This document shows positions 36,347 to 48,190 of a DNA stretch of 64,000 nt, piece by piece (the stretch's first letter is position 1; every line of letters starts with the position of its first letter). The notes under the pieces were generated by a model. The model was given only the letters and a program-made list of their open reading frames with translations. It was not told where the DNA came from and ran no database searches. Source of the DNA: Acinetobacter calcoaceticus (GTDB taxonomy: Bacteria; Pseudomonadota; Gammaproteobacteria; Pseudomonadales; Moraxellaceae); the NCBI RefSeq assembly GCF_900520355.1, contig NZ_LS999521.1:1054001-1118000 (forward strand). The letters run 5' to 3'. Made by a program: the position numbers and the translations under genes.

Positions 36347-37309
36347 ATGTTATTCCATTTGCCTAAACTCCCTGCAGAAATACGTGTTAGTCACTTAAAT
36401 GCACGTGTAAATGAACAGAGAAAAAAAATTGCACAAACCACTGCAAGCCGTTTAGAACTTTTACAATTGGCTCAACAACTTGCTAAAGAAGCTAAAATTC
36501 GCCGTAAAAATAATCAGAAAATCTTTGTCTTAGATTTTAAGGGGGATATTCAAGCTTCAGCGGTTGAAAATATACGAGAAGAAATTACTCTCATTTTAGC
36601 AACTGCTAAAGCAGGGCGTGACCGCGTTGTTGTTCGCCTTGAAAGCCCAGGAGGCATGGTACATGGCTATGGTCTAGCAGCAGCTCAATTGGTGCGCTTA
36701 CGCGATGCAGGCTTCCATCTGACCATCTGTGTAGACAAAGTGGCAGCAAGTGGCGGCTATATGATGGCATGTATCGCAAATGAAATTATTACAGCACCAT
36801 TTGCTATTGTTGGTTCAATTGGTGTAGTTGCTCAGGTTCCAAATTTTAATCGTCTTTTAAAACAACATAATGTTGATTTTGAGCTTTACACAGCAGGGCA
36901 GTATAAGCGTACTGTAACTATGTTTGGCGAAAACACCCCTGAAGGTAAAGCGAAGTTCGAAGAAGAGCTTCAACAAACTCATGTGTTATTTAAGCACTTT
37001 GTTGAAAAGTATCGACCACAGCTTAATGTTGATAAAGTCGCTACAGGTGAACATTGGTACGGTGAAGATGCGCTTAATCTCAACCTTGTTGATAAATTAC
37101 AAACATCTGATGAGTATCTATTAGCGTTATTAGCACAGCATGATGTCTATGTGATTAACACTCGTAAGAAAGCAACCTTAGGTGAAAAGTTGGGTTTGCA
37201 AGCGGCACAAATGGCAGATAGCTTGATTCCAGCTGTGATGAGCAAAGTGATGGAAAGCCTTGCAAAAGCAAATACAACTCTTGTGCAGGTGCGTGATCCA
37301 AAATTATAA
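36347..37309 (+). CDS. SohB-like S49 serine peptidase lacking the N-terminal anchor
   Basis: A 320-residue signal-peptide-peptidase-type protease. The dyad is Ser135 in DKVAASGGYMM and Lys187 in TAGQYKRT, 52 residues apart as in B. subtilis SppA. RLESPGGMVHGYGLAA and PFAIVGSIGVVAQVPNFNR follow E. coli SohB closely. E. coli SohB begins with a transmembrane helix and about 30 more residues; this protein starts at the linker (AEIRVSHLNARVNEQ) with no hydrophobic segment. An in-frame TAG at 36338 prevents an upstream extension. The protein would therefore be soluble, unless the start region has a sequence error. Confidence 0.82.
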   Translation: MLFHLPKLPAEIRVSHLNARVNEQRKKIAQTTASRLELLQLAQQLAKEAKIRRKNNQKIFVLDFKGDIQASAVENIREEITLILATAKAGRDRVVVRLESPGGMVHGYGLAAAQLVRLRDAGFHLTICVDKVAASGGYMMACIANEIITAPFAIVGSIGVVAQVPNFNRLLKQHNVDFELYTAGQYKRTVTMFGENTPEGKAKFEEELQQTHVLFKHFVEKYRPQLNVDKVATGEHWYGEDALNLNLVDKLQTSDEYLLALLAQHDVYVINTRKKATLGEKLGLQAAQMADSLIPAVMSKVMESLAKANTTLVQVRDPKL

Positions 37310-37332
37310 GTTTTTGTGATTCACATTTTGAT

Positions 37333-37362
37333 AAAAAACCAGCTTAATAGGCTGGTTTTTTT
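37333..37362 (+). terminator. Terminator after the SohB-like gene
   Basis: AAACCAGC, 7-base loop, GCTGGTTT and a T run. Confidence 0.85.
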
Positions 37363-37564
37363 ATTGAATTAATAAATAAATCCAGTTTTTAAAATATCTC
37401 TAACTTTTTAATAAAAATTCAAAAATAATTATTGATAAATATACTTTTTGAATTGTGATAAACCAATGGTTTTGATATTTTAAACACCAATAAAATAGCT
37501 TTTAGATGAATCATTTAAAAAGTTAGACATTTAAAAATATAACTGAAATTCAGGATAGGAAATA

Positions 37565-39751
37565 ATGACAAGAATAATTGTGGCATCCAAAGAGGGTTTG
37601 GACGTTCTGCAAGATGGTCAGCTCAATAAAGTTGTGTTAAGTAAACCTTCTATTATTCAAATTGGTATTAGTCAAAAAGATATAGCATCAATGGAAAAGC
37701 AGGGGGGCGGCAGTCTAGTCATCCATTTAAAAAATGGAGAAACCCTTGTTTTAGAAAATTTCTTTAATGAAGCAACGAATACAACAGACCATTCACTTGT
37801 TTTTCCAACTGAACATGGAAAATTTGTTGAAGCACAATTTGATGCACAAGGTAAGGTTATAGATTATACAGGTCTAAACCATGTCACAGATTTAGCCTAC
37901 ACAAGCACTAGCCAGCCAGCCTCAACAATGGCAGTTGATGATTCTCCAACTTTTTCGATGGGCAATGTGCTAAAAGCAGGCTTAGCAGTTTTAGCCGCTG
38001 AAGGTTTATACCTTTGGGCTTTTGATAACGATGACAAAGATGATTCACCTGTTGATGTCCCAAACACTGCGAAACCAACAGATTTAAAACTTGCAGATGA
38101 TGCTGTTACGGTTACTGGTAAGGCAGAAGCTAATGCAAAAATTTATATTAAAGATATTGCTGGAAATACGGTAGCCTCTGGTGTTGCAGATGCAAGTGGT
38201 AATTTTACTATCAAGTTAGACAAGCCTTTGACAGATGGAAATAAATTAAATGTTTCTGCTCAAAATGGGGGCGGTAAAGAGTCTAGTGGTGCTGCTATTA
38301 CAGGTGCAAAAGATACAATTGCTCCAGATGCTCCACAAGCTCAACTTAGTGAAGATGGTTCATTAGTAACAGGTAAAGCTGAAGCGAATGCAAAAATTAC
38401 TGTATATGATGCCGCTGATAAAGTATTAGGAACTGTAACTGCGAATAAAGATGGGATCTTTTCTTTAAAACTTACTCCGCCCTTGACGAGTGACACAGGT
38501 GGTAAGGTGGTTGCAGAAGATGCGGCTGGCAATAAATCTGAGCCAAGTAAAATAATTGCAGGAAAGGATACCTTTGCTCCAGATGCGCCTTTAGTAGAAG
38601 TGAATAAAGAAGGCACAACAGTTGAAGGCAAAACTGAAGCCAATGCAAAGGTTCAAATCAAAGATGCTGATGGTAAAGTGATCGGAACTGGTACGGCAAA
38701 TGCTCAAGGTGAGTTTCAAATTACACTTTCTCCTGCATTAAAAGATGCACAGAAGGCTACTATTGTTGTTGAAGATGCAGCAGGAAATACTTCTAAACCT
38801 TTAGAAATTTCTCCAAATTATGACTCTATTGCACCTGATAAACCAGTAGCTCAAATTAATGCTGATGGTACAACAGTAACAGGCACAGCAGAAGCTAATG
38901 CAAAAATTGAAGTTAAAGATTTAAGCGGCAAGGTCATTGGTAGTGGAACCGCTGGTGCAGATGGGAAATTTACAATTTCTATTTCACCAGCCTTAACTGA
39001 TAATAAGCATGCCTCTGTATCAGCTATTGATAGTGCCGGAAATAAATCTGATGTTCTTGATATTATCGGCACTAAAGATACTACGCCTCCTATCAAACCT
39101 GTCTTAAATAGTGTGGATGATGATGTGGGAGCTTTAAAAGGGGCGATTACAGCTGGTTCTGAAACAGATGATGCAAGACCAAAACTTACGGGATCAGGTG
39201 AGGCAAATGCCACGCTCACTATTTATGATAATGGCGTTGCTATTGGAATTGTGACCGTAAGTAGTGGTAGATCGTGGACGTTTAGTCTTGATAAAGATTT
39301 AGCCCTTGGAAAGCATACAATTACTTTAATTCAAACAGATGCAGCAGGTCTTACCAGTGAAGTGAGTTCACCATTTACCTTTTATGTGGTCGCGCCAAAG
39401 ACCGCCAGTTTAAGTGATGCAGCAGTTGATACTGCTCATGTAGAAACTGCATCTGTTGCGGATAGTGTTGGGTTAAATACATTAAAGTTAGAACAAAATA
39501 CAACGAATGAAACCCATAGCCAGCAGCAGAAATCTGTGTTATTAGATGATTTATTAAAAAGCTCTTCACCTGATGCTTCTGACCCGATCGCAAAACTTTT
39601 ATCTGCAACAGAGTCTAAACCTGTGGTGAATGAGCAGAGCGATGTAAATAACACAGCTAGTGATATCACAACCAATCTAGATCAACTTCTACCAAATGCG
39701 ACTTCTTCAGTTTTATCAAATCTTTTAGATCAAACTTATCCAGTAGTTTAA
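37565..39751 (+). CDS. Bap-like surface protein with BapA-prefix domain and Ig-like repeats
   Basis: A 728-residue acidic protein. Residues 1-125 resemble the BapA prefix domain of large biofilm adhesins, and 132-152 form a short hydrophobic segment followed by an Asp-rich stretch. Four Ig-like (Big-type) repeats of exactly 85 residues begin near 171, 257, 342 and 427, each with a GxAEANAKI-like core; a fifth, divergent repeat spans about 512-610. The tail (610-728) is Ser/Asp/Leu-rich and ends NLLDQTYPVV. The length fits the short Acinetobacter Bap-like proteins (BLP2 type), but I cannot confirm this. No type I secretion genes are adjacent. AGGA precedes the start. Confidence 0.75.
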   Translation: MTRIIVASKEGLDVLQDGQLNKVVLSKPSIIQIGISQKDIASMEKQGGGSLVIHLKNGETLVLENFFNEATNTTDHSLVFPTEHGKFVEAQFDAQGKVIDYTGLNHVTDLAYTSTSQPASTMAVDDSPTFSMGNVLKAGLAVLAAEGLYLWAFDNDDKDDSPVDVPNTAKPTDLKLADDAVTVTGKAEANAKIYIKDIAGNTVASGVADASGNFTIKLDKPLTDGNKLNVSAQNGGGKESSGAAITGAKDTIAPDAPQAQLSEDGSLVTGKAEANAKITVYDAADKVLGTVTANKDGIFSLKLTPPLTSDTGGKVVAEDAAGNKSEPSKIIAGKDTFAPDAPLVEVNKEGTTVEGKTEANAKVQIKDADGKVIGTGTANAQGEFQITLSPALKDAQKATIVVEDAAGNTSKPLEISPNYDSIAPDKPVAQINADGTTVTGTAEANAKIEVKDLSGKVIGSGTAGADGKFTISISPALTDNKHASVSAIDSAGNKSDVLDIIGTKDTTPPIKPVLNSVDDDVGALKGAITAGSETDDARPKLTGSGEANATLTIYDNGVAIGIVTVSSGRSWTFSLDKDLALGKHTITLIQTDAAGLTSEVSSPFTFYVVAPKTASLSDAAVDTAHVETASVADSVGLNTLKLEQNTTNETHSQQQKSVLLDDLLKSSSPDASDPIAKLLSATESKPVVNEQSDVNNTASDITTNLDQLLPNATSSVLSNLLDQTYPVV
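38072..39394 (+). repeat. Coding tandem repeat, 255-bp period
   Basis: The repeat core codons (Gly-x-Ala-Glu-Ala-Asn-Ala) recur at 38117, 38372, 38627 and 38882, exactly 255 bp apart, with a diverged fifth copy near 39191. The copies differ at many codons, so this is an old duplication, not a recent array. Confidence 0.85.
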
Positions 39752-39760
39752 ATATCCTTT

Positions 39761-39789
39761 AAAAAAAGCGCTCATTGAGCGCTTTTTTA
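39761..39789 (+). terminator. Terminator between the Bap-like gene and the convergent DUF2238 gene
   Basis: AAGCGCTC, loop ATT, GAGCGCTT and a T run; flanking A and T tracts allow use on both strands. Confidence 0.85.
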
Positions 39790-39790
39790 T

Positions 39791-40429
39791 TTATGAATGA
39801 TTTATTTTAGGTGTTTTTATAAGAGCAGCAACTCCATAGATTATTGCTCCAATAGTTGCTAACAGCATATCTTTATGGGCATCCCACATATCGCCTTGTT
39901 GCCCATTATAATTTTCGGCTTCTTCTGGAGATAAACCAATAGCAATTGCCCATTCAATGAGTTCATAGAAAACACTTGATGCCATCACAAATTGAATCAC
40001 AAGTAAAAACAAAGTAAAAGGTCGTGCGGTAGGCAACCAAACCTGAAAAACTCGATAAATAAGAGGGTAAAGCAAAACACCATAGGCAAGATGAACTAAA
40101 CGATCATACATGTTGCGGGACCACCCCATGTATTGATCTAGATTAAAATGGAATATCTGTTGAATCCAGTCATTGTAAGGAACGTATGAATACAGGTAGT
40201 GTGCGCCGATAATGTGAATCAGTAAAAATAGTAAGTAGAGAGTAAAGCTTAAAAAATCGAGGCCAATCTTTTTAAAAATAATAAATAGTAGAACCAACAT
40301 AAAAACAGTTCCCACCTGATGAAGTAAGTAAGCTTCAAATTCAAGGGGCTGAATGCCTGACAGTATAATGGCAATAAAAATAAGACTAAGAGCAATATAG
40401 TGTTTAAGTTTGAATTGTTTTTCGATCAT
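39791..40429 (-). CDS. DUF2238 (YjdF-like) integral-membrane protein
   Basis: A 212-residue membrane protein with about six helices. The conserved residues lie in MYDRLVHLAYGVLLYPLIYR, the SSVFYELIEWAIAIGL segment and NGQQGDMWDAHKDMLLATIGA, which is the DUF2238/YjdF pattern of paired acidic and histidine residues within helices. Function is unknown; the motif layout suggests a membrane enzyme or metal site, but that is inference. No good ribosome site is visible before the ATG. Confidence 0.82.
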   Translation of the reverse strand: MIEKQFKLKHYIALSLIFIAIILSGIQPLEFEAYLLHQVGTVFMLVLLFIIFKKIGLDFLSFTLYLLFLLIHIIGAHYLYSYVPYNDWIQQIFHFNLDQYMGWSRNMYDRLVHLAYGVLLYPLIYRVFQVWLPTARPFTLFLLVIQFVMASSVFYELIEWAIAIGLSPEEAENYNGQQGDMWDAHKDMLLATIGAIIYGVAALIKTPKINHS

Positions 40430-40467
40430 TTTATAAAGGCTTTATTGTGATTTATATTAGTGTAATA

Positions 40468-40496
40468 AAAAAGCGAAGCCTAAGCTCCGCTTTTTA
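40468..40496 (-). terminator. Terminator after purB (minus strand)
   Basis: AAAAAGCG…CGCTTTTT with one internal mismatch and a four-base loop; on the minus strand it is followed by T residues. Confidence 0.65.
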
Positions 40497-40508
40497 TAAA
40501 CTTTTTAA

Positions 40509-41906
<1,398 letters not shown>

Positions 41907-41952
41907 TTAATGTTGGAATAAACATAAAACCAAAAATAATCTCTTTACAGTC

Positions 41953-42684
41953 TTAGATGACTTGGTACTGTAAACGAGCAAGTGCTTGAATATCCTGTAG
42001 CAATTTACGCTTGCTAAAAATCATGTTCCACGAACTACCACCGAGTTGTCGCCATAAATGGGCCATCTGCAAGCCAGTAAACAGACAAGCACGGATGCGG
42101 TTAGTATGGTTGGTATCTTTAAATGCTTCTGCATTACCACGAACGAGAATGCGGGGGTTAATCTGCCCAGCAGTATCAACATAAGTTTGAGCCAAATTGG
42201 CTAAAATGCTTGGATGTAAATAGTTATTATCAAAAAAAGAAAGCTGTTTTAAAATCTTTTGCTGAGCTTTTTCAATGATTGCGACATATTCTGGGTTGCT
42301 ATAGACCTTCTTTTCTAATTGTAAAAGTGACATCGCGTATGACATTGGAAGCTTAGCTGTGCCCATTTTGGGAAGGCGAGATTTAGGCATATTTGTAAAA
42401 GGTTGAGTAATACAATTTTCGAGTGTTTTAAGCCCTAAAGAAATATCTGCCAACTGATTAAAAAAATCTAATGTTTGAACACCATTGTTGACTGTAGGGC
42501 GAATATTTAAACTCGCTTTGATTAACAGCTCAAAATAGAAGTTACCACTTTCACCAATACTCTGCTGACCCGTTAGGGCTGTCATATGCGTGAGCTGGGT
42601 AGCCTGAAATACCCCAGCCAAGGCAAGGGCACGGTTTTGGCGAACATTCAAGGCTTGTGATTGTTGAAATGGTAACTCCACCAT
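41953..42684 (-). CDS. hflD: HflD (lysogenization regulator homologue)
   Basis: A 243-residue, mostly helical, membrane-associated protein. In E. coli HflD binds phage lambda CII; its role outside that is unclear. The [16 protein letters not shown] start region, the LEKKV segment, and the late [32 protein letters not shown] block match the family. ATG 42684 is chosen because AAGGGA lies 9 bases upstream, within the end of mnmA; the ATG at 42693 touches that site. It starts 13 bases after the mnmA stop. Confidence 0.85.
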   Translation of the reverse strand: MVELPFQQSQALNVRQNRALALAGVFQATQLTHMTALTGQQSIGESGNFYFELLIKASLNIRPTVNNGVQTLDFFNQLADISLGLKTLENCITQPFTNMPKSRLPKMGTAKLPMSYAMSLLQLEKKVYSNPEYVAIIEKAQQKILKQLSFFDNNYLHPSILANLAQTYVDTAGQINPRILVRGNAEAFKDTNHTNRIRACLFTGLQMAHLWRQLGGSSWNMIFSKRKLLQDIQALARLQYQVI

Positions 42685-42697
42685 GCCATTCATTCCC

Positions 42698-44324
<1,627 letters not shown>

Positions 44325-44403
44325 AAAAAAGCACCATGATTTAAAAGACGTATAATACGAAATTTAGGGGTTTTTGGCTACGATAAGATTTTTATAAATC
44401 TTT

Positions 44404-45162
44404 TTACTCATCAAGATTTGTTCTTTTCCATAAATTATTAATACAATCTCTTTCAGCAGTTTGGCCGTAATCAAGATCAAAAACTTCATTTAAGCTCGAA
44501 TCTCTTAATATCATTTGTTCTAAGGTAACGAGACGAATATCCTCCGGTTCCTGATTACCGGTTAGAAATTGCCAATCCCCATCATTATCATGAATAACTC
44601 TTAAAATAGGTTGATTTAAATCTAGCCATTGTCGAGTGGTGAAAATACCTAAATTTCTGGCCTCTCTAAATTTAAAATCAGCATTTCGATCTAGTAAGGG
44701 TTGATCATAAATCAACTCTTCCGCATATCCCTCTTCCCAAGGAAATTTGTCATTGCGATCAGTCCAGACTAATTGTAAAGCTAAGAAATTATTGTGTTGG
44801 TAATAATTCAGTGCTCCACCAAAATAATCCTCAATATTCCTGAAATCTACAGGTAAAAATTGGGCACGACTCTCTTTAAAAATTTTGTCATCATAATCTT
44901 GATAGGAGGTAATTTTTTCTCCATTTCTAATTAGATTTGCTACATCATTAATAATGAGATGAGCTAGATCCGTAGGTAATCCAAAACAAATAATTTCAGG
45001 ATGCTGATAACTCTCATATAAACCCACACTGTAACTAAAAGAAGGTAAATAGTTCGTTGCACTAATTCCCATAACTTGTAATCCATATTCTTCAATATTG
45101 ATTTTGATTTGATTTATTAGCTCATGTTCAGTAGGGCAATTATGGGTGTTATCTAAGCTCAT
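44404..45162 (-). CDS. DUF4262-domain protein
   Basis: A 252-residue soluble acidic protein. The N-terminal half (about 15-160) is DUF4262: INQIKINIEEYGLQVMGISA, SFSYSVGLYESYQHPEIICFGL and the following LAHLIINDVANLIRNGEKI. A C-terminal part has WLDLNQPILRVIHDNDGDWQFL, which looks like a second small domain found in similar proteins. Function is unknown. No toxin or partner gene lies beside it, so an immunity role, which I considered, is not supported by context. Confidence 0.75.
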   Translation of the reverse strand: MSLDNTHNCPTEHELINQIKINIEEYGLQVMGISATNYLPSFSYSVGLYESYQHPEIICFGLPTDLAHLIINDVANLIRNGEKITSYQDYDDKIFKESRAQFLPVDFRNIEDYFGGALNYYQHNNFLALQLVWTDRNDKFPWEEGYAEELIYDQPLLDRNADFKFREARNLGIFTTRQWLDLNQPILRVIHDNDGDWQFLTGNQEPEDIRLVTLEQMILRDSSLNEVFDLDYGQTAERDCINNLWKRTNLDE

Positions 45163-45233
45163 TATTTATTTCTCAAAGATTTCTTATTCTTGTAAGTGCA
45201 ATATGCATGTCCATTAAACTAAAAATAGCAAAG

Positions 45234-45776
45234 TTAGACTTCACTATTTTTATGATTATTTTGTACTTTTACATAATGTCTTGCCGAATAAGGAAGAAAC
45301 GCTAATTCTTTTTCGGTCAGTGGTCGCACTTGCTGTACAGGGCTTCCTACATACAGATAACCACTTTTTAAGACTTTACGCGGTGGAACCAAGCTTCCCG
45401 CGCCAATCATTACATCATCTTCAATAATCACGTCATCTAGAACAACGGTATTGATTCCGATTAAAACACGGTTGCCGATGGTGCAGCCATGCAAAGTCAC
45501 ATGGTGGCCAACCGTTACGTCTTCACCAATAATGAGAGGCGAACCGTTTGGTTTGGCATCATTTTTATGACTAACATGCAACATACAATGGTCTTGAACA
45601 TTACTGTTTTTACCAATTTGAATGCTATTTACGTCACCGCGAATGACTGCAAAAGGCCAGACAGAAACATTTTCGGCTAAGCTGACTTCACCGACTACAA
45701 CAGCCATGTCGTCGATATAACATGTTGTATCAACTTGAGGGCGGTGTTCAAGATAAGGACGTATGTTCTTTGCCAT
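45234..45776 (-). CDS. Gamma-class carbonic anhydrase family protein
   Basis: A 180-residue left-handed beta-helix protein of hexapeptide repeats (repeated V/I-x-x-x-x turns from NVSVWPFAVIRGDV to VLIGINTVVLDDVII). The three zinc histidines are visible in HCMLHVSH and VGHHVTLHG. It resembles E. coli YrdA/CaiE; such proteins may hydrate CO2 or act as acyltransferase-like proteins of unproven activity. ATG 45776 (MAKNIRPYLE) is chosen on family grounds; no clear ribosome site is visible for it or for the upstream ATGs. Confidence 0.87.
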   Translation of the reverse strand: MAKNIRPYLEHRPQVDTTCYIDDMAVVVGEVSLAENVSVWPFAVIRGDVNSIQIGKNSNVQDHCMLHVSHKNDAKPNGSPLIIGEDVTVGHHVTLHGCTIGNRVLIGINTVVLDDVIIEDDVMIGAGSLVPPRKVLKSGYLYVGSPVQQVRPLTEKELAFLPYSARHYVKVQNNHKNSEV

Positions 45777-45816
45777 GAGAGGGATCAACATAAAATTTAG
45801 ATGAATTATAAAATAA

Positions 45817-45850
45817 AAAAGCACTCAGACTAAATAGCATGAGTGCTTAA
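45817..45850 (-). terminator. Terminator after dacC (minus strand)
   Basis: On the minus strand AAGCACTCA, 12-base loop, TGAGTGCTT and then a T run. Confidence 0.75.
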
Positions 45851-45866
45851 TTCAACTATTCAAAAA

Positions 45867-47015
45867 TTAGAATAAGTTGCTGAAGAATTGTTTAACATGG
45901 TCGATTAAGCGTGCAAAGAAACCTGCTTCTTCAACTGGCTTTAATGCAACTAATGGCTTTTCAGCAATGACTTTGCCGTCTAGGCTAGCAACAAGTTTGC
46001 CCACGACTTGGCCCTTTTGAAGTGGCGCATTTAAGTTCGGTTGAACCACTAACTGAGTTTTAATACCGTCAGCTTTACCCTTAGGCATAGTCACACTGAA
46101 GTTTTCAGCTAAACCCACTTGAACTTCATCTTCTTTACCAAACCAGACTTTCGCTTTTGCAAGAACCTGATTTGCTGGTTGAACATTTGCAGTTTCAAAG
46201 TTTGCAAAGCCCCAAGCCAATAAAGTACGTGTTTGATCTGCACGTTCAGCCATGCTTGGAGTACCAAAAATCACTGAAACTAAACGCATTGGACCGCGTT
46301 TACTTGAAGTCGTTAAGCAGTAACCAGCTTCATCTGTATGGCCTGTTTTTAAACCATCTACACTTGGGTCTGTGTAAAGCAAGGCATTACGGTTACCTTG
46401 TTTAATACCATTAAAGGTAAATTCTTTTTCAGAGTAGATTGGGTAATATTTTGAGCTGTCTTTAATAATATGTTGTGCTAAAACTGCCATATCTTTTGCA
46501 GTTGAATAGTGGCCTTCAGCTGGCATACCAGTCGAGTTAACAAACTGAGTATTTACCATGCCGATACGTTTTGCTTCCTGATTCATCATGTGAGCAAAAG
46601 TGCCTTCATTTCCGGCAATATGTTCAGCCATTGCTTTTGATGCATCATTACCTGACTGGATAATAATACCACGGAGCATTTCTAGAACAGTCGCTGTACC
46701 ATTTAAAGGGACATACATACATGATTCAGAGCTGCTTCCTTTACACCATGCAGATTCGTTCATACGAACCTGCTCATTTTCAGTCAGATCACCTTTTAAT
46801 AATTTTTGTTCAATGATGTAACTGGTCATCATTTTAGTCATCGAAGCAGGTGCAAGCTTTTCGTTTTCATTTTTAGAAGCAAGAATTTGTCCTGTCTCGT
46901 AATCCATTAATACATAAGACTTATTATTTAATTCTGGCGGAGCTGATAAGACAGTTGCTGCATAAGAAAAGCTTGGCAAGAGGAGTAGTGCAGCAATAGC
47001 GCTTTTTCGAGTCAT
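45867..47015 (-). CDS. dacC: D-alanyl-D-alanine carboxypeptidase (PBP5/6 type) DacC
   Basis: A 382-residue penicillin-binding protein that trims the terminal D-alanine from peptidoglycan stem peptides in the periplasm. The signal peptide ends SFSYAA near residue 20. Active-site motifs are SMTK (58-61), SGN (121-123) and KTG (223-225). The PBP5 C-terminal beta domain and a terminal amphipathic helix (FFARLIDHVKQFFSNLF) for membrane attachment complete it. ATG 47015 gives a normal signal peptide; upstream in-frame ATGs would add a non-signal leader. Confidence 0.94.
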   Translation of the reverse strand: MTRKSAIAALLLLPSFSYAATVLSAPPELNNKSYVLMDYETGQILASKNENEKLAPASMTKMMTSYIIEQKLLKGDLTENEQVRMNESAWCKGSSSESCMYVPLNGTATVLEMLRGIIIQSGNDASKAMAEHIAGNEGTFAHMMNQEAKRIGMVNTQFVNSTGMPAEGHYSTAKDMAVLAQHIIKDSSKYYPIYSEKEFTFNGIKQGNRNALLYTDPSVDGLKTGHTDEAGYCLTTSSKRGPMRLVSVIFGTPSMAERADQTRTLLAWGFANFETANVQPANQVLAKAKVWFGKEDEVQVGLAENFSVTMPKGKADGIKTQLVVQPNLNAPLQKGQVVGKLVASLDGKVIAEKPLVALKPVEEAGFFARLIDHVKQFFSNLF

Positions 47016-47072
47016 TCTATGTAATTCCAATATCTTGTATGAAGCAGAAGAGCCTAGCATTTTAGGATAAAG

Positions 47073-47106
47073 CAAAGCCGACTTCTATGGGGGAAGTCGG
47101 CTTTTT
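47073..47106 (-). terminator. Terminator after the secreted protein gene at 47142
   Basis: AAAGCCGACTTC, loop, GAAGTCGGCTTTTT; the T tract is better on the plus strand but is present on both. Confidence 0.65.
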
Positions 47107-47141
47107 CAAACAGTATTGTAACTCAAGAGTTTTTTACTAAT

Positions 47142-47564
47142 TTAGTTTTGCGATTGATATGCTTTCACGTCTTGGCAGACTAAAGTGTTTTGCTCATCAC
47201 CCGCTGCTTTAGCATCTTTACGTGCTTCTTTTAAGTATTTTTTGAAGCCTTTGTCTTTGCTGCGTTTTTCTAATGCAGAGACAGCGTCAGTTTCATTAGG
47301 TAGATAGTCTTTAACTAAACGTTCGTAACCTTGCGCAAAATCAGCATCTTTTTTGCCAATAAGACCTGGGCAAATTTCAGAGAGTACTTGAATTGCAGCT
47401 AATTCTTCAGGAGTTATGCTTTGTTGTGGAGTTACTTCAACAACATTTTCATTTTCGGTTTTATTTTCAGCCGTTTTTTTCTTGTCAGCAGCATAACCCA
47501 CTGTTGCCATGCTCATAAGTAAAACCAAAGAGAGCGATTGAACTAAGCTTTTCTTCATAAACAT
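47142..47564 (-). CDS. Small secreted protein, paralogue of the gene at 47718
   Basis: A 140-residue exported protein. The signal peptide runs to about residue 25 (LLMSMATVGYAA). The mature part starts with a Lys/Asn/Glu-rich linker, then AAIQVLSEICPGLIGKKDA, a helical middle and LKEARKDAKAAGDEQNTLVCQDV. The two cysteines could form a disulfide. The same ATQVLxEICP and LCxxI/V elements recur in the gene upstream, so the two are tandem paralogues. I do not know the function. An ATG two codons in (47558) is an alternative start. Confidence 0.75.
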   Translation of the reverse strand: MFMKKSLVQSLSLVLLMSMATVGYAADKKKTAENKTENENVVEVTPQQSITPEELAAIQVLSEICPGLIGKKDADFAQGYERLVKDYLPNETDAVSALEKRSKDKGFKKYLKEARKDAKAAGDEQNTLVCQDVKAYQSQN

Positions 47565-47650
47565 CGATAACCCGAAATAAAAAATTTAAATATGTCGATA
47601 GCTTAACCAATTTGTAGGTTAAGAAAATGGAAAAAATGTATTGTTATGTT

Positions 47651-47680
47651 GGTTTTCTGCTTAATACTAAGCAGAAAACC
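47651..47680. repeat. Perfect 13-bp inverted repeat between the two secreted-protein genes
   Basis: GGTTTTCTGCTTA, loop ATAC, TAAGCAGAAAACC. No T run follows directly on either strand, so a simple terminator is not assured; on the minus strand a T run comes only about 15 bases later. Confidence 0.7.
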
Positions 47681-47717
47681 TCAATAAATAAACCTCTACT
47701 CTAAAAGAGCAAAAGAT

Positions 47718-48089
47718 CTATTCTTTATAATTGACGATCTCCTCACAAAGCTCATGTTGCTCATGATGGTCCATTTGTTTTGAAGCTTGACGTGCTTCAT
47801 TTAACAAGGTTTTAAACTCTGCATCATGTTGTAGGGTAGTGAGAGTAATTGATTTATTTGAATAACCGTTTAGATACATCGCAATAATTTTTTGAGTATT
47901 TGACTCAAGTTTTTTATTTGTTCCCACGAAAGCTGGGCAGATTTCCTGCAAAACTTGCGTTGCGGCAATGTCATCTTTAATTAAGCTATCAGCCTCTTGT
48001 GTTGAGATATTCTCATCCGCAAAAACAGCTTGCGTACACAATGTGATACTGATCCCCAATACCTGAAAAAAAGGAGCGAAAGTTTTCAT
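47718..48089 (-). CDS. Small secreted protein, paralogue of the gene at 47142
   Basis: A 123-residue exported protein with a signal peptide ending TQAVFADE near residue 25. The mature domain repeats the layout of its downstream neighbour: AATQVLQEICPAFVG, a variable helical middle, then LLNEARQASKQMD and HELCEEIVNYKE, with the two cysteines conserved. It lacks the Lys/Asn-rich linker of the paralogue. I do not recognise a characterised family. There is no clear ribosome site before the ATG. Confidence 0.72.
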   Translation of the reverse strand: MKTFAPFFQVLGISITLCTQAVFADENISTQEADSLIKDDIAATQVLQEICPAFVGTNKKLESNTQKIIAMYLNGYSNKSITLTTLQHDAEFKTLLNEARQASKQMDHHEQHELCEEIVNYKE

Positions 48090-48190
48090 TTTTTCACAAT
48101 TTTATAATGCTATGGAGGCATAAATATATATAATTCAACGAATAATTCAATTGTGAAAACCTTTAGGTTTATTTGTAGAGAAAGATTTTA

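Noticed and set aside
36331..36366. Small open frame MSLEFYVIPFA before the SohB-like gene
   Set aside because: Eleven codons, no ribosome site and no known match. It is noted only as a possible trace of a frameshift.
38072..39394. Regular repeats considered as a CRISPR or non-coding array
   Set aside because: The 255-bp units are in frame within one long reading frame and encode Ig-like domains; the copies diverge at synonymous and other sites.
44404..45162. DUF4262 gene as an immunity or defence gene
   Set aside because: No toxin, nuclease or partner gene lies next to it; the neighbours are housekeeping genes in a conserved order.
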